Assembly: GCF_000425785.1 (NCBI RefSeq)
Contig: NZ_KE384450.1
Span: 156,440 to 220,439 of the forward strand
DNA: 64,000 nucleotides
Direction of reading: 5' to 3'
From: Pseudomonas taiwanensis DSM 21245
GTDB taxonomy: Bacteria > Pseudomonadota > Gammaproteobacteria > Pseudomonadales > Pseudomonadaceae
Below the pieces are notes generated by a model. That model was not told the origin of the DNA, did no database searches, and worked only from the letters and a program-made list of their open reading frames with translations. Position numbers and translations under genes: made by a program. Below, piece by piece: positions 54,601 through 63,886 of the stretch (position 1 is the first letter of the stretch; each line of letters opens with the position of its first letter).

Positions 54601-56326
54601 CGACCAACGCAAGTCGACCGAGGCTGTCATCGAGCACTAAGACGCTCGGATCGCTCAATGGCAAGCGCAACTGCTCAGCAAGCGCCATGAATCGGTTCCT
54701 CACCTTGAGGTGGCCGTGCAAAAAGACAAGCAGATCAAGGTCAAGCTCGACGCCATGCTTGAACCGAAGTATTCCAACAGCCGCAGCCAGGCACTCGATA
54801 GTGCGATCCAGCAACACAGGGACAATGTCCTGAGCAGCCTCATCTATTACAGCGACTTCATCCTCAACGAACTGTGGAGCCTTGCTGACTACACCGAGTT
54901 GTTGGCGCTCAAAGCGGCAGTCGAAGGGCAGCCGCTGGTGCAGGTACAAGAACAGTACCTGGCCTATCTCGACAAGCTCAAGCGTGTCGCGGCAGTCCAG
55001 GATCGTATTCTGAGCGCCTATGAGGACCTCGACGTGTTGCTGGTCGAGGCTCCTGCCGATCTGGTCATAAGCATCGGCATGGAAGCCGTCACTCGAACCG
55101 CTGGTTCACTCATTCCCAAGCGAAAGTTCAGTACGGTGCAGTTTCGCTTTCACCATGTCCTGAATCTGGCCGACCTGGCGCTGAATCTGGGGTCTGTGAA
55201 TGATCAGCACATCTTGCGTGGTTACCGGAAAGAATTGGCCGGGCATGAGTTGCGTAATGTGGCCGGTGCCCATGGTGAGCTTGATTTCGCCAATCTGCCG
55301 GTCGATGACCGCATAACCATTCTCCAGGATGCCTGGGATGGCTACTCCGAGGCGCTGCTCAACAGCGCGCGCATCGGCAGGGAAGGTGGTGCCTTGGTCA
55401 GGGGCGTGATGCTTGACCGCTACCGGACCGAACTGGAAAAACTCAAGGCAGATGCAGGACGACGGCTGGTGGACGCCGTCGAGGAGGCCGAGAAAGGCGT
55501 CGTGGCAAGCCAACGTAAAGCTTATCTGGCTACCACCAACTCTCAACGGGTGGTGCGTAACGGGAAGGGGCAGATACTCATCGGCACTGTGATCTCGGAG
55601 AACGGACAGGACGTCCTGGAGGTGCGGGAGCCATTCAGCGATACGCTGCTGGCCCGTTTCGATCGGGTGAATGACCGTTGGCAAGAGCGCGACTCAGAGC
55701 CAGTCTCTGCCGAGCCGGTGGTGCAAGAGACGGATTCGGCGATGCGCGTGCAGCGCTTGTTGGATGAAAATGCTCAGCTCTCGCGCAAGGCTGATGAATA
55801 TGTCAAAAGCGACATCAAGGGAACGCGGCTGGCGCAACTGTTCGATGAACAAGTCGATAAGCTAGGCCGTGAGGTGGACTGGTTGACCAGGCAAGGTGCT
55901 AGCACCAGTTTGATCAAGGCATTGGAGGCTGCCTCCGACGAGCTGCGCGCGGAAAAGAACCTGAAGCTGATCAAACTCTACACCGAAACGCGTTATCCAA
56001 CCGCCGAGGCGCTTCGCTTCCTGCATTCTCAGCAGCTGCTGAGAGTGCAGTACATGGGCCCGCGACAGGTCATGCGCAATGACAGTGCATTCGATGAGTA
56101 CAAGATTATGCGCACCCAGGCGGGCGCTGCGTCTGGCAGGCCGTTGTGGGTGGCGCATTTTCACATGCGATCTGCGGACTCGCCGGCGCGGGATTTCACC
56201 CGAGGCCACCTCAAAACCTGGGCTCAGCGGCGCGTGAGTAGCCAGGAGGCCGCGCAGATGGGGCGTCGGGTCCATCGTGGCAGGCTGACCCTCGAGCAAG
56301 CCGAGGGCATCATCCCGTTCGATTGA
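51653..56326 (+). pseudogene. Large toxin-like protein gene interrupted by an in-frame TAA
   Basis: One reading frame of 1558 codons runs from 51653 (after aggagg at 8 nt) to 56326, broken only by TAA at 54638-54640. The frame goes on without another stop for about 561 codons, so this looks like one protein of about 1557 aa with a nonsense change. The first part (995 aa) resembles the large DUF6543/dermonecrotic-toxin-like proteins of Pseudomonas in length and in style (for example LPDLGPALDELIERLPQHF and the H-N-L-G-L-I-A start). No catalytic motif was recognised. The second part is rich in helix and coiled coil. The next possible start after the stop is GTG 54710 with no ribosome site. The 995-aa product could still be made; a sequencing error cannot be excluded. 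Confidence 0.75.
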
Positions 56327-56330
56327 AGCC

Positions 56331-57110
56331 TCAGCGGTTGCTGTAGCGGCCATGCTTGCCATGGGCAGGCATGGCCTGGTTGCTTCGTACGCTTATCATC
56401 TGGCGCAGTCCAATCAGGACAACACCTTCAGACTTCAGGCGAGGCAGCTCGCGCTCGAGCACTTGCAGGGTCTGTGGGTAAGGATGCCCGATCACCACGG
56501 CCGAGCCTTGGCGCTGCGCCAAGGCGACAGCCTGGTGCAGCTGTCCCTCGATCGCCTCCACGGTGCGTACGTCATCCAGGAACACATCCCGCGAGACATG
56601 CGCGACGTCCTGGGCCTGCGCCTCGGCTGCGGCCACGGTGGCGGCGCTGGTGCGGCTGTCGACGAAGAACAGATGGCGCCGTTGCAGCTCGCCCATCAGC
56701 CAGGTCATGGGCTCGCGTTGGGCGGTCATGCGGCTGCCCATGTGGTTGTTGAGACCGGCGGCATAGGGCACTTTGGCCAGGGCTGCATCCAGTCGACTGG
56801 CCAGTTCCGGCAACGGGGTGCCGGGGTGCCAGGCATAGGGGCCGGTGGCCGGATCCATGGGCATGTGCAGGATGACGGTCTTGCCTGCCTTATGGGCCTG
56901 GCGGGCGAAGTCGGTGGCATGGGGCGTATCGGGCATCACGGCCAGGGTGATCGGGCCGGGCAGGGCGAGGGTGCGGCTGTCGCGCTCGCTGCTCTGGCCT
57001 AGGTCGTCAATGATGATGCTGATGTAGGCCTTGCCGGCCGGTGCCGCTTGCGCGACCCCGGCCAACAGCCATAGCAGTGAGAACAACAGGTACCGCATGG
57101 GGGGCATCAT
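56331..57110 (-). CDS. Divergent polysaccharide deacetylase family protein (YibQ type)
   Basis: Secreted protein of 259 aa of the DUF610/YibQ group. The signal peptide ends near G-V-A-Q-A-A (residue 22). The NodB-like fold starts with ISIIIDDLGQS and T-L-A-V-M-P-D-T, but the metal-binding H-x-x-x-H set of active deacetylases is altered; GLNNHMGSRMTA has one His. ATG 57110 overlaps the ctpA stop by 4 nt (an ATG at 57107 is also in reach). The gene order ctpA-yibQ after envC is common in gammaproteobacteria; it may act in peptidoglycan metabolism. The biochemical role is not settled. Confidence 0.85.
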   Translation of the reverse strand: MMPPMRYLLFSLLWLLAGVAQAAPAGKAYISIIIDDLGQSSERDSRTLALPGPITLAVMPDTPHATDFARQAHKAGKTVILHMPMDPATGPYAWHPGTPLPELASRLDAALAKVPYAAGLNNHMGSRMTAQREPMTWLMGELQRRHLFFVDSRTSAATVAAAEAQAQDVAHVSRDVFLDDVRTVEAIEGQLHQAVALAQRQGSAVVIGHPYPQTLQVLERELPRLKSEGVVLIGLRQMISVRSNQAMPAHGKHGRYSNR

Positions 57111-58423
57111 TTACCCGAGGTGATGTTCAAACCTTTGAGCAGGCTCAGCGCCTGGCTCAGTTGGAAGTCATTGTCCTGCGGGCGCTCCTTGCGCTTGCCG
57201 CTACCGGTCGGACGGTCGGCGCCACCGTTACCGTTGCCCAGGTGGCCTTGCAGGTCGGCTTCCTTGAAGTTGTCATTGTCGACCTCTGCGGTGAGCTTGG
57301 CCGGGCGCACTTCGATGTCCGGCACGATACCCTGGGCTTGGATCGAGCGGCCATTGGGGGTGAAGTACAGTGCGGTGGTGAGCTTCAAGGCACGGTCGTT
57401 GGCCAGCGGCAATACGGTCTGCACCGAGCCCTTGCCGAAACTGTCGGTACCCATCAGCACGGCGCGTTTCTGGTCCTGAAGGGCACCGGCGACGATCTCC
57501 GAGGCCGAGGCGCTGCCGCCGTTGATCAGTACCACCAACGGCACGCCTTCGCTGGCGTCGGCCGGGTCGGCGGAGAAGCGCAGCTCGGAGTTGGCGATGC
57601 GGCCCTTGGTGTAGACGATCAGGCCCTTGGTCAGGAAGTGGTCGGCCACCTCCACGGCAGACTGCAGCACGCCGCCTGGGTTGTTGCGCAGGTCCAGCAC
57701 CACGCCGCGCAGTTTCTTGCCGTTGTCCTTGCGCAGCTTGGCCAGGGCCTTGCCCACTTCGTCGCCGGTCTTGACCTGGAACTGGGTGATACGGATGTAG
57801 CCGTAATCGTTTTCCAGCAGCTGGCTCTTCACGCTCTTGACCTGGATCACCGCGCGGGTGAGGGTCACATCGAATGGGTTGCCGCCATCGCGAACCAGGG
57901 TCAGGGTGATCTTTTCGCCAACCTTACCGCGCATCTTGTCCACGGCTTCGGTCATGGTCTGGCCGCGAGTCGGTGCGCCGTTGATCTTCACGATCAAGTC
58001 GCCAGCCTGGACGCCTGCGCGCGAGGCCGGGGTGTCGTCGATGGGCGAGACCACCTTGATGAAACCGTCTTCCTGGCCGACTTCGATGCCCAGGCCGCCG
58101 AATTCGCCGCTGGTGCTTTCCTGCAGCTCCTGGAAGTCTTCCGGGCCCAGGTAGGCCGAGTGTGGGTCGAGGTTGCTGAGCATACCCTTGATGGCGTTCT
58201 CCAGCAGGGTCTTGTCGTCCACGGGTTCGACGTATGCGGCCTTGATACGGTCCATGACCTCGGCAAAGGTACGCAGCTCCTCCAGCGGCAACGGCGCCTT
58301 GGCCGTCACTTCGGTGGCCGGTACCGAGGCTGGCTTGGCCGGCTCGGCAGCGATGGCCAGGGGCGCGCCGACCACCAGGGCGATGGTCAGGGCCAGCTGG
58401 GTGAGACGTGGGGAGTGCAGCAT
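57107..58423 (-). CDS. ctpA: Carboxyl-terminal processing protease (S41)
   Basis: Periplasmic serine protease of 438 aa that cuts C-terminal ends of periplasmic proteins, in Pseudomonas including cell-wall hydrolases. A signal peptide (about residues 1-25) is followed by a PDZ domain (about 95-175, with GLGIEVGQEDGFIKVVSP) and the S41 domain. The catalytic Ser is in NGGSASASEIVAGAL and the Lys in GTDSFGKGSVQ. It lies between envC and yibQ on the same strand. In related species it is steered by an accessory lipoprotein not seen here. Confidence 0.93.
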   Translation of the reverse strand: MLHSPRLTQLALTIALVVGAPLAIAAEPAKPASVPATEVTAKAPLPLEELRTFAEVMDRIKAAYVEPVDDKTLLENAIKGMLSNLDPHSAYLGPEDFQELQESTSGEFGGLGIEVGQEDGFIKVVSPIDDTPASRAGVQAGDLIVKINGAPTRGQTMTEAVDKMRGKVGEKITLTLVRDGGNPFDVTLTRAVIQVKSVKSQLLENDYGYIRITQFQVKTGDEVGKALAKLRKDNGKKLRGVVLDLRNNPGGVLQSAVEVADHFLTKGLIVYTKGRIANSELRFSADPADASEGVPLVVLINGGSASASEIVAGALQDQKRAVLMGTDSFGKGSVQTVLPLANDRALKLTTALYFTPNGRSIQAQGIVPDIEVRPAKLTAEVDNDNFKEADLQGHLGNGNGGADRPTGSGKRKERPQDNDFQLSQALSLLKGLNITSGK

Positions 58424-58442
58424 GTCGAACGAACTCCTGATC

Positions 58443-58494
58443 CTGTAGGCGCTCCCTGCGGGAGCATCGGTGCGGTGCCGGGCACCGCGCCGTA
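58443..58494. repeat. Hairpins between envC and ctpA
   Basis: ggcgctccctgcgggagc and gcggtgccgggcaccgc are two GC-rich inverted repeats in the 81-bp spacer. They may tune or stop transcription between envC and ctpA. No T-run follows. Confidence 0.5.
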
Positions 58495-58504
58495 AAAAAG
58501 TGAA

Positions 58505-59797
58505 CTAGCCTCGGCACCACTGGGCTGGGTCGGTAGGACGACCCTGCTGACGGATGGCGAAGTACAAACCTGCGCTGTCCTGCCCACCGCTGTCACCCAC
58601 GGTGGAAATGGCCTCGCCGGCCTTGACGATGTCGCCGGCGCTCTTGAGCAGGCTTTGATTGTGGCCGTACAAGCTCAGATAACCATTGCCATGGTCCAGA
58701 ATGACCAGAAGTCCGGCGCCACGCAACCAGTCGGCGAACACCACGCGCCCGCCATGCACGGCGCGGACCTGGGTCCCGGGGCTGGCGCTGATCATCACGC
58801 CGTCCCACTTGGCCCGGGCATCGCTGCCTCGGGCATCGCCGAAGCGTGCAAGCAATCGACCATTGACCGGCCATGGAAGTTTTCCCCGTGCGGCGGAAAA
58901 TGCACCGCCATAGCTTGCGCCATCGCTGGACACCATCGGGCCCAGGGTGGTGCGGGCCTTTTTCGCAGGCTCGGCATCGTCGCGCTCGCGGGCGGCGGCC
59001 AGGGCCTCCTGCTGACGGCGCTTTTCCGCTTCCTGCTGGGCCAGCAGGGCTTTCTTGCGCGCCTCCTCGGCCTCGCGGGCCTGGCGAGCCAAGGTTTCCT
59101 CGATGGTCTTGAGCACCTTGGCCAGGTCGGCCTGGTCCTGCTCGCGGGCCTGTAGTTTCTGGTCGCGGTCCTTCATGTCGCTGTTGAGCTTGGCCAGCAC
59201 TTGCTGACGCTTGCTGCGCTCAGCCTCCAGGGCCTGGCGCTGGGTATCGAGGTCGGCGCGCTGGGTGAGCAATTGTTCCTGCTGGCGAGCGATGTCCTGT
59301 TCGACATTGGCCAGTTGGCGCAGGGTTTCGTTGAAGGCGCGCAGTTGCTCCATGCGTGCCTTGCTCAGGTAGTCGTAGTAGGTCAGGGTGCGCGCGAACT
59401 TCTCCGGGTTCTGCTGGTTGAGCAGCAGCTTGAGGTACTCCTCGCGACCGTTCTGGTAGGCCGAACGGGCCTGGATGGCAATCAGTCGCTGTTGTTCAGT
59501 GCGGGCGCTCTGGAGTTTTTTTTTCTCGGTATCAAGGCGCTCCAGCTCGCCCTCGGTCTTTTTTAGTTCTTGCTGCAGAGCCTCCACCTGCTTTTCGAGG
59601 TTGCCGATGTCGGTCTCGGTGCTCTTGAGGTCTTTTTGCACGCCTGATTTTTCTTCCTGGAGCTTGCCCAGCATCTTCTTGAGCTCGGCGATGTCCTGGC
59701 GGGTGGCGTCCAGTTGTTGCTGGGTCTGTGCGCGCTCGTCGGCGAAGGCCGGGCTGAGCAGGCAAGACAGGGCGAGGAGGATCAGGGCGCGAAGCAT
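58505..59797 (-). CDS. envC: EnvC-like murein hydrolase activator
   Basis: Periplasmic protein of 430 aa that switches on the amidases that split the septum. A signal peptide (MLRALILLALSCLLSPAFA) is followed by a coiled coil of about 230 residues and a degenerate LytM (M23) domain at the C-terminus. The LytM zinc ligands are lost: the H-x3-D site reads K-W-D-G and H-x-H reads L-S-L-Y-G-H, so it should be an activator with no hydrolase activity, as known for EnvC. ATG 59797 was chosen over a longer form at 59845. gpmI lies upstream with a terminator between. Confidence 0.93.
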   Translation of the reverse strand: MLRALILLALSCLLSPAFADERAQTQQQLDATRQDIAELKKMLGKLQEEKSGVQKDLKSTETDIGNLEKQVEALQQELKKTEGELERLDTEKKKLQSARTEQQRLIAIQARSAYQNGREEYLKLLLNQQNPEKFARTLTYYDYLSKARMEQLRAFNETLRQLANVEQDIARQQEQLLTQRADLDTQRQALEAERSKRQQVLAKLNSDMKDRDQKLQAREQDQADLAKVLKTIEETLARQAREAEEARKKALLAQQEAEKRRQQEALAAARERDDAEPAKKARTTLGPMVSSDGASYGGAFSAARGKLPWPVNGRLLARFGDARGSDARAKWDGVMISASPGTQVRAVHGGRVVFADWLRGAGLLVILDHGNGYLSLYGHNQSLLKSAGDIVKAGEAISTVGDSGGQDSAGLYFAIRQQGRPTDPAQWCRG

Positions 59798-59851
59798 GAG
59801 GTTGGGCGTACCAAGGATGGAGACTGGCCTAGTATGCCCGCGCAAGCCTGC

Positions 59852-59888
59852 AAAAAAAACGCCTCACTGCCGGTGCAGAGAGGCGTTT
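59852..59888 (-). terminator. Rho-independent terminator after gpmI
   Basis: On the minus strand the stem aaacgcctc / gaggcgttt with a 14-nt loop is followed by a run of eight T. It lies 50 nt past gpmI and just before envC. Confidence 0.85.
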
Positions 59889-59937
59889 GTCTGGAATTCA
59901 TGTGCCAGGGGGCCGCAAAGCAGCCCCTGGGTGTCGA

Positions 59938-61473
59938 TCAGGCATCGACCAGAATCGAGGTGCCGGTCATCTCCACCGGCTTTTCCAGCCCAAGCAGCTT
60001 CAGCATGGTCGGCGCCACGTCAGCCAGGACGCCGCCTTCGCGGACCTTGACGTTGCGCTTGCCGACATAGATGAACGGTACCGGCTCGGTGGTGTGGGCG
60101 GTGTGCGCCTGGCCTGTGCACTCGTCTTCCATTTGCTCGACGTTGCCGTGGTCGGCGGTGATCAGCGCCTCGCCGCCGACTTTATCCAGAGCCTCGACAA
60201 TGCGCCCGACACAGCCGTCCAGTGCCTCGACCGCCTTGACCGCTGCTTCGAACACGCCGGTGTGACCGACCATGTCGCCGTTCGCGTAGTTGACCACGAT
60301 CACGTCATAGCGCTGCTGCTCGATGGCTTCGACGATACGGTCGGTGACCTCGGGGGCGCTCATCTCCGGTTGCAGGTCGTAGGTGGCGACCTTCGGCGAA
60401 GGAATCAGGATGCGTTCTTCGCCTTCGAACGGCTCTTCGCGGCCGCCCGAGAAGAAGAAGGTCACATGGGCGTATTTCTCGGTCTCGGCGATGCGCAGCT
60501 GGGTCTTGCCCTGTTTCGCCAGATACTCGCCCAGTACGTTGTTCAGGCTGGCCGGGGCGAAGGCGGCGGGTGCCGGGATTTTGGCCGAGTACTGCGTCAG
60601 GCCGATGTAGGCGGCCAGTTTCGGCAGGCGGGCGCGAGGGAATTCGTTGAAGTCCGGCTCCACGAACACCCGGGACAGCTCGCGGGCGCGGTCGGCACGG
60701 AAGTTCATGAAGATCACGGCATCGCCATCTTCGACCTTGACCGCTTCGCCGATACGCGTGGCCTTGACGAACTCGTCGCTTTCGTCACGGGCGTAGGCGG
60801 CTTCCAGGCCAGCAACGGCGCTGTCTGCGGTGTACTCGGCAACGCTGTCGACGATCAGGTTGTAGGCGGCGCTGACGCGGTCCCAGCGGTTGTCACGGTC
60901 CATCGCGTAGTAGCGGCCGATCAGGCTGGCGATACGGCCCTTGCCGAGCTTGGCGAAAGTGGCGTCGAGCAGCTCGATGGAGGTCTGCGCGCTACGCGGC
61001 GGAGTGTCACGGCCGTCCAGGAAGGCATGCAGGTAGATTTTTTCAGCGCCACGTCGAGCGGCCAGTTCGGCCATGGCGATCAGGTGGTCCTGGTGGCTGT
61101 GCACGCCGCCGTCGGAGAGCAGGCCGAGGATGTGCACCGCCTTGCCGGCACCGGCAGCCTTGTCCACGGCGCCAGTGAGTACGGGGTTTTCGAAGAACTC
61201 GCCGTCGCGGATGGCTTTGGTGACGCGGGTGAAGTCCTGGTACACGACACGGCCAGCGCCGAGGTTCATGTGACCGACTTCGGAGTTGCCCATCTGCCCG
61301 TCCGGCAGGCCGACGTCCATCCCGGAACCGGAAATCAGACCATGCGGCTGACTGGCGCGCAGGCGGTCGTAGACCGGGGTGTTGGCGGCATAGATGGCAT
61401 TGTATTCGGGGCTTTCGCTATGACCGAAGCCATCCAGGATGATCAGGACCAGGGGTTTGGGCGTGCTCGTCAT
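59938..61473 (-). CDS. gpmI: Phosphoglycerate mutase, cofactor-independent
   Basis: Manganese-dependent enzyme of 511 aa that interconverts 3- and 2-phosphoglycerate in glycolysis and gluconeogenesis. The metal site starts at LIILDGFGHSE, the catalytic Ser is in MGNSEVGHMNLGAG, and the other metal ligands are in VNYANGDMVGHTG and LITADHGNVEQM. ATG 61473 gives MTSTPKPLVL; a TTG one codon upstream is ignored. The order gpmI-envC-ctpA-yibQ on one strand, facing away from yibN-grxC-secB, matches enterobacteria. Confidence 0.97.
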   Translation of the reverse strand: MTSTPKPLVLIILDGFGHSESPEYNAIYAANTPVYDRLRASQPHGLISGSGMDVGLPDGQMGNSEVGHMNLGAGRVVYQDFTRVTKAIRDGEFFENPVLTGAVDKAAGAGKAVHILGLLSDGGVHSHQDHLIAMAELAARRGAEKIYLHAFLDGRDTPPRSAQTSIELLDATFAKLGKGRIASLIGRYYAMDRDNRWDRVSAAYNLIVDSVAEYTADSAVAGLEAAYARDESDEFVKATRIGEAVKVEDGDAVIFMNFRADRARELSRVFVEPDFNEFPRARLPKLAAYIGLTQYSAKIPAPAAFAPASLNNVLGEYLAKQGKTQLRIAETEKYAHVTFFFSGGREEPFEGEERILIPSPKVATYDLQPEMSAPEVTDRIVEAIEQQRYDVIVVNYANGDMVGHTGVFEAAVKAVEALDGCVGRIVEALDKVGGEALITADHGNVEQMEDECTGQAHTAHTTEPVPFIYVGKRNVKVREGGVLADVAPTMLKLLGLEKPVEMTGTSILVDA

Positions 61474-61678
61474 CAATCAAACTCACGGTTGTTCAAAGAT
61501 GATAAAGACACGCATTTTAGGGCAAATGCGCCATCAACGGCGAATAATCGTCCCGTTGCCCGACCGGCGCGGCGATGGTGCGGGATGAAAGTGCCTTCGC
61601 CGCCGGCCCGTCGGGCTTTGGTGGTCATAAGCGGCTGTGTATACTGGCCGGCATTTTCAATCGCGTGGAACACCCCAG

Positions 61679-62092
61679 ATGGTTGCTAACCTGATTCAAT
61701 TTGCGACAAACCACTACATCCTGGTGGCGATCTTCGTTGTCTTGCTGGTCGCCCTGTTGGTCAACGAAATCCGTCGTGGCGGGCAGAGCCTGAGCAACGG
61801 CCAGTTGACCGCACTGGTCAACGCCGAAAAAGGTCTGGTCATCGACATTCGTCCGGCCAAGGAATACTCCACCGGTCACATCGTCGGCGCGCTGAACATC
61901 CCCCAGGACAAACTGGTCAACCGCATGACCGAGCTGGAAAAGCACAAGGCCAAGACCCTGATCGTCGTCGATGCAATGGGCCAACAGTCCGGCACCATCT
62001 GCCGCGAGTTGCTCAAAGCTGGTTACACAGCCGCCAAGCTCAGCGGTGGCGTTTCCAGCTGGAAAGCCGATAACCTGCCCCTGGTGAAGTGA
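61679..62092 (+). CDS. YibN-like membrane-anchored rhodanese domain protein
   Basis: Protein of 137 aa with one N-terminal membrane helix (about residues 13-28) and a cytoplasmic rhodanese-like domain, which starts near L-T-A-L-V-N-A-E-K. The active-site loop reads VVDAMGQQSGT where active rhodaneses have a Cys, so it probably lacks sulfurtransferase activity. ATG 61679 fits the family N-terminus. It ends 1 nt before grxC starts; the set yibN-grxC-secB is conserved, consistent with a link to membrane protein export or redox. Confidence 0.88.
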   Translation: MVANLIQFATNHYILVAIFVVLLVALLVNEIRRGGQSLSNGQLTALVNAEKGLVIDIRPAKEYSTGHIVGALNIPQDKLVNRMTELEKHKAKTLIVVDAMGQQSGTICRELLKAGYTAAKLSGGVSSWKADNLPLVK

Positions 62093-62093
62093 T

Positions 62094-62348
62094 ATGAAGC
62101 CCGTCATCGTCTATTCCAGCGACTACTGCCCCTACTGCATGCGCGCCAAGTACCTGCTCGAGAGCAAAGGCGTGGAGTTCGAGGAAATCAAGGTCGACGG
62201 CAAGCCGCAGGTACGCGCCGAGATGAGCCAGAAGGCCGGCCGTACTTCGGTGCCGCAGATCTGGATCGGCAGCACCCACGTCGGTGGATGCGATGACCTC
62301 TACGCCCTGGAGCGTGCCGGCAAGCTCGACGCGCTGCTGGCGGCCTGA
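62094..62348 (+). CDS. grxC: Glutaredoxin 3
   Basis: Dithiol glutaredoxin of 84 aa, which uses glutathione to reduce protein disulfides in the cytoplasm. The active site CPYC (Cys12, Cys15) sits in SSDYCPYCMRA; the T-S-V-P-Q-I-W loop and G-G-C-D-D near the end bind glutathione. It follows yibN by 1 nt and precedes secB by 39 nt. Confidence 0.97.
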   Translation: MKPVIVYSSDYCPYCMRAKYLLESKGVEFEEIKVDGKPQVRAEMSQKAGRTSVPQIWIGSTHVGGCDDLYALERAGKLDALLAA

Positions 62349-62387
62349 TTTGCATTGCATTCAAAAACATTAGGATAAGGATCTGCC

Positions 62388-62867
62388 ATGACTGACCAAC
62401 AGACCAACGGCGCAGCAGAAGACAACAGCCCTCAGTTCTCCATGCAGCGCATCTATGTGCGTGACCTGTCGTTCGAGGCCCCGAAAAGCCCGCAGATCTT
62501 CCGCCAGCAGTGGGAGCCGAGTGTTGCCCTGGACCTGAACACCAAGCAGAAGGCACTGGAAGGCGACTTCCACGAAGTGGTGCTGACCCTGTCGGTTACC
62601 GTGAAGAACGGCGAAGAAGTGGCCTTCATCGCTGAAGTCCAGCAGGCCGGCATCTTCCTGATCAAGAACCTGGATGCGGCGTCCATGAGCCACACCCTGG
62701 GCGCTTTCTGCCCGAACATCCTGTTCCCTTATGCCCGTGAGACCCTGGACAGCCTGGTCACCCGCGGTTCGTTCCCGGCGCTGATGCTGTCGCCGGTCAA
62801 CTTCGACGCCCTGTACGCTCAAGAAATGCAGCGTATGCAGGAAGCCGGTGAAGTGACCGTGCAGTAA
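62388..62867 (+). CDS. secB: SecB export chaperone
   Basis: Homotetrameric chaperone of 159 aa that keeps outer-membrane and periplasmic precursors unfolded and hands them to SecA. The domain begins at FSMQRIYVRDLSFE, with L-I-K-N-L-D and CPNILFPYARE in the core. The acidic start and end are typical. A strong terminator follows at 62881. Confidence 0.97.
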   Translation: MTDQQTNGAAEDNSPQFSMQRIYVRDLSFEAPKSPQIFRQQWEPSVALDLNTKQKALEGDFHEVVLTLSVTVKNGEEVAFIAEVQQAGIFLIKNLDAASMSHTLGAFCPNILFPYARETLDSLVTRGSFPALMLSPVNFDALYAQEMQRMQEAGEVTVQ

Positions 62868-62880
62868 TCGCTGCCCACGA

Positions 62881-62907
62881 AAAAGGCGACTTCGGTCGCC
62901 TTTTTTT
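62881..62907 (+). terminator. Rho-independent terminator after secB
   Basis: The stem aaaaggcgac / gtcgcctttt with loop ttcg is followed by a T-run. It lies 13 nt past secB. Confidence 0.92.
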
Positions 62908-62924
62908 ATATTCGCGTGCCGTGC

Positions 62925-62956
62925 TGATCGCCGGCAAGCCGGCGCCTGCAGGGACT
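62925..62956. repeat. REP-like hairpin between secB and trmL
   Basis: gccggcaagccggcgcctgc is a Pseudomonas REP-type palindrome (cgccggcaagccggcgcctgcagg form), in the spacer of convergent secB and trmL. Confidence 0.6.
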
Positions 62957-62988
62957 GCGATGGTTCTCCGAACGCCGTAGGTGGTCGA

Positions 62989-63450
62989 TCAACTCCCGGC
63001 AAACCCGTTTTGTCGCCACGCCTCGTACACCGTCACCGCCACGGTATTGGACAGGTTCAGGCTGCGGCACCCAGGCCGCATCGGCAGGCGCAGGCGTTGT
63101 TCGGCTGGCAGGCTATCCAGCACCTCGGCCGGTAGCCCACGGCTCTCGGGCCCGAACAGGAACGCATCGCCCGGCTGGTAGGCCACTTCGTGAAAGGGGT
63201 GCGAGCCTTTGGTGGTGAAGGCGAACAAGCGGGGATTGCCGAGGCTCTCCAGGCATCCGGCCAGGCTCTCGTGGCGTTTGAGCGTGGCATACTCGTGGTA
63301 ATCCAGCCCCGCCCGGCGCAGGCGCTTGTCATCGAGCTCGAAGCTGATGGGTTCGATCAGGTGCAGGTCGCAACCGCTGTTGGCACAGAGGCGAATGATG
63401 TTGCCGGTATTCGGCGGAATTTCTGGTTGAAAAAGGATGACGTGAAACAT
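62989..63450 (-). CDS. trmL: tRNA (cytidine/uridine-34-2'-O)-methyltransferase TrmL
   Basis: SPOUT-fold enzyme of 153 aa that methylates the ribose at the wobble base of certain leucine tRNAs. The start PEIPPNTGNIIRLCANSG carries the family motif; the knot region has LFGPESRGLP, and R-L-P-M-R-P-G-C-R-S-L-N-L-S-N-T-V near the end binds SAM. ATG 63450 fits; its start is 1 base apart from a gene on the other strand. Confidence 0.95.
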   Translation of the reverse strand: MFHVILFQPEIPPNTGNIIRLCANSGCDLHLIEPISFELDDKRLRRAGLDYHEYATLKRHESLAGCLESLGNPRLFAFTTKGSHPFHEVAYQPGDAFLFGPESRGLPAEVLDSLPAEQRLRLPMRPGCRSLNLSNTVAVTVYEAWRQNGFAGS

Positions 63451-63886
63451 GCACGGCTCCAAGCGTGAAGATGGCGAGCATTCTACCCCTGAACCGGACC
63501 TGCGTTCGAAAGGCTTCCCACGGGTGATGCTCTCGTTGGCGATCATCGGTCTGATGGTCGGCCTGATGATCGGTAAGTTGACCACCCCTGACCAGCGTGT
63601 GCTGGAGCAGGTGGAGGTGGTGCAGGACGGGCTGGACCTGTGGTTCAACGAAGAACCCAAGCTGCATGGCGAGAACGTGGAGGGAACGGTCGCGTTGCTT
63701 TTCGAGGCTGAGGGCAAAGCCCAGCGAGGCCAGTTGAGCCTTCAGGGCAAGCCAGTGGGCTGGCGTTTACAGAAGCGTGATGAAGGGCTGCTGCTGACCC
63801 TGGTAGCCGCGCGTCCCCTGCACGGCGAGTGGGCCGGTGCAGAGGACGCCGGACGTTGGCGCGTGCAGGTGAGGCTGCACGAATAA
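63449..63886 (+). CDS. Small membrane protein of unknown function
   Basis: Open frame of 145 aa. After a polar N-terminus (about 25 aa) there is one hydrophobic helix (about 28-44, with MLSLAIIGLMVGLMIG) and then about 100 polar residues with a beta pattern, likely outside the membrane. No family was recognised. The ATG at 63449 overlaps the trmL start on the opposite strand, with aggatga upstream as ribosome site; ATG 63527, at the helix, is the alternative. Its stop TAA lies in the first base triplet of a 61-bp tandem repeat. Confidence 0.7.
   Translation: MHGSKREDGEHSTPEPDLRSKGFPRVMLSLAIIGLMVGLMIGKLTTPDQRVLEQVEVVQDGLDLWFNEEPKLHGENVEGTVALLFEAEGKAQRGQLSLQGKPVGWRLQKRDEGLLLTLVAARPLHGEWAGAEDAGRWRVQVRLHE

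Noticed and set aside
54710..56326. Separate gene starting at GTG 54710
   Set aside because: No ribosome site; the frame is already open for 22 codons before it, right up to the TAA of the preceding part, so it is treated as the rest of one broken gene.
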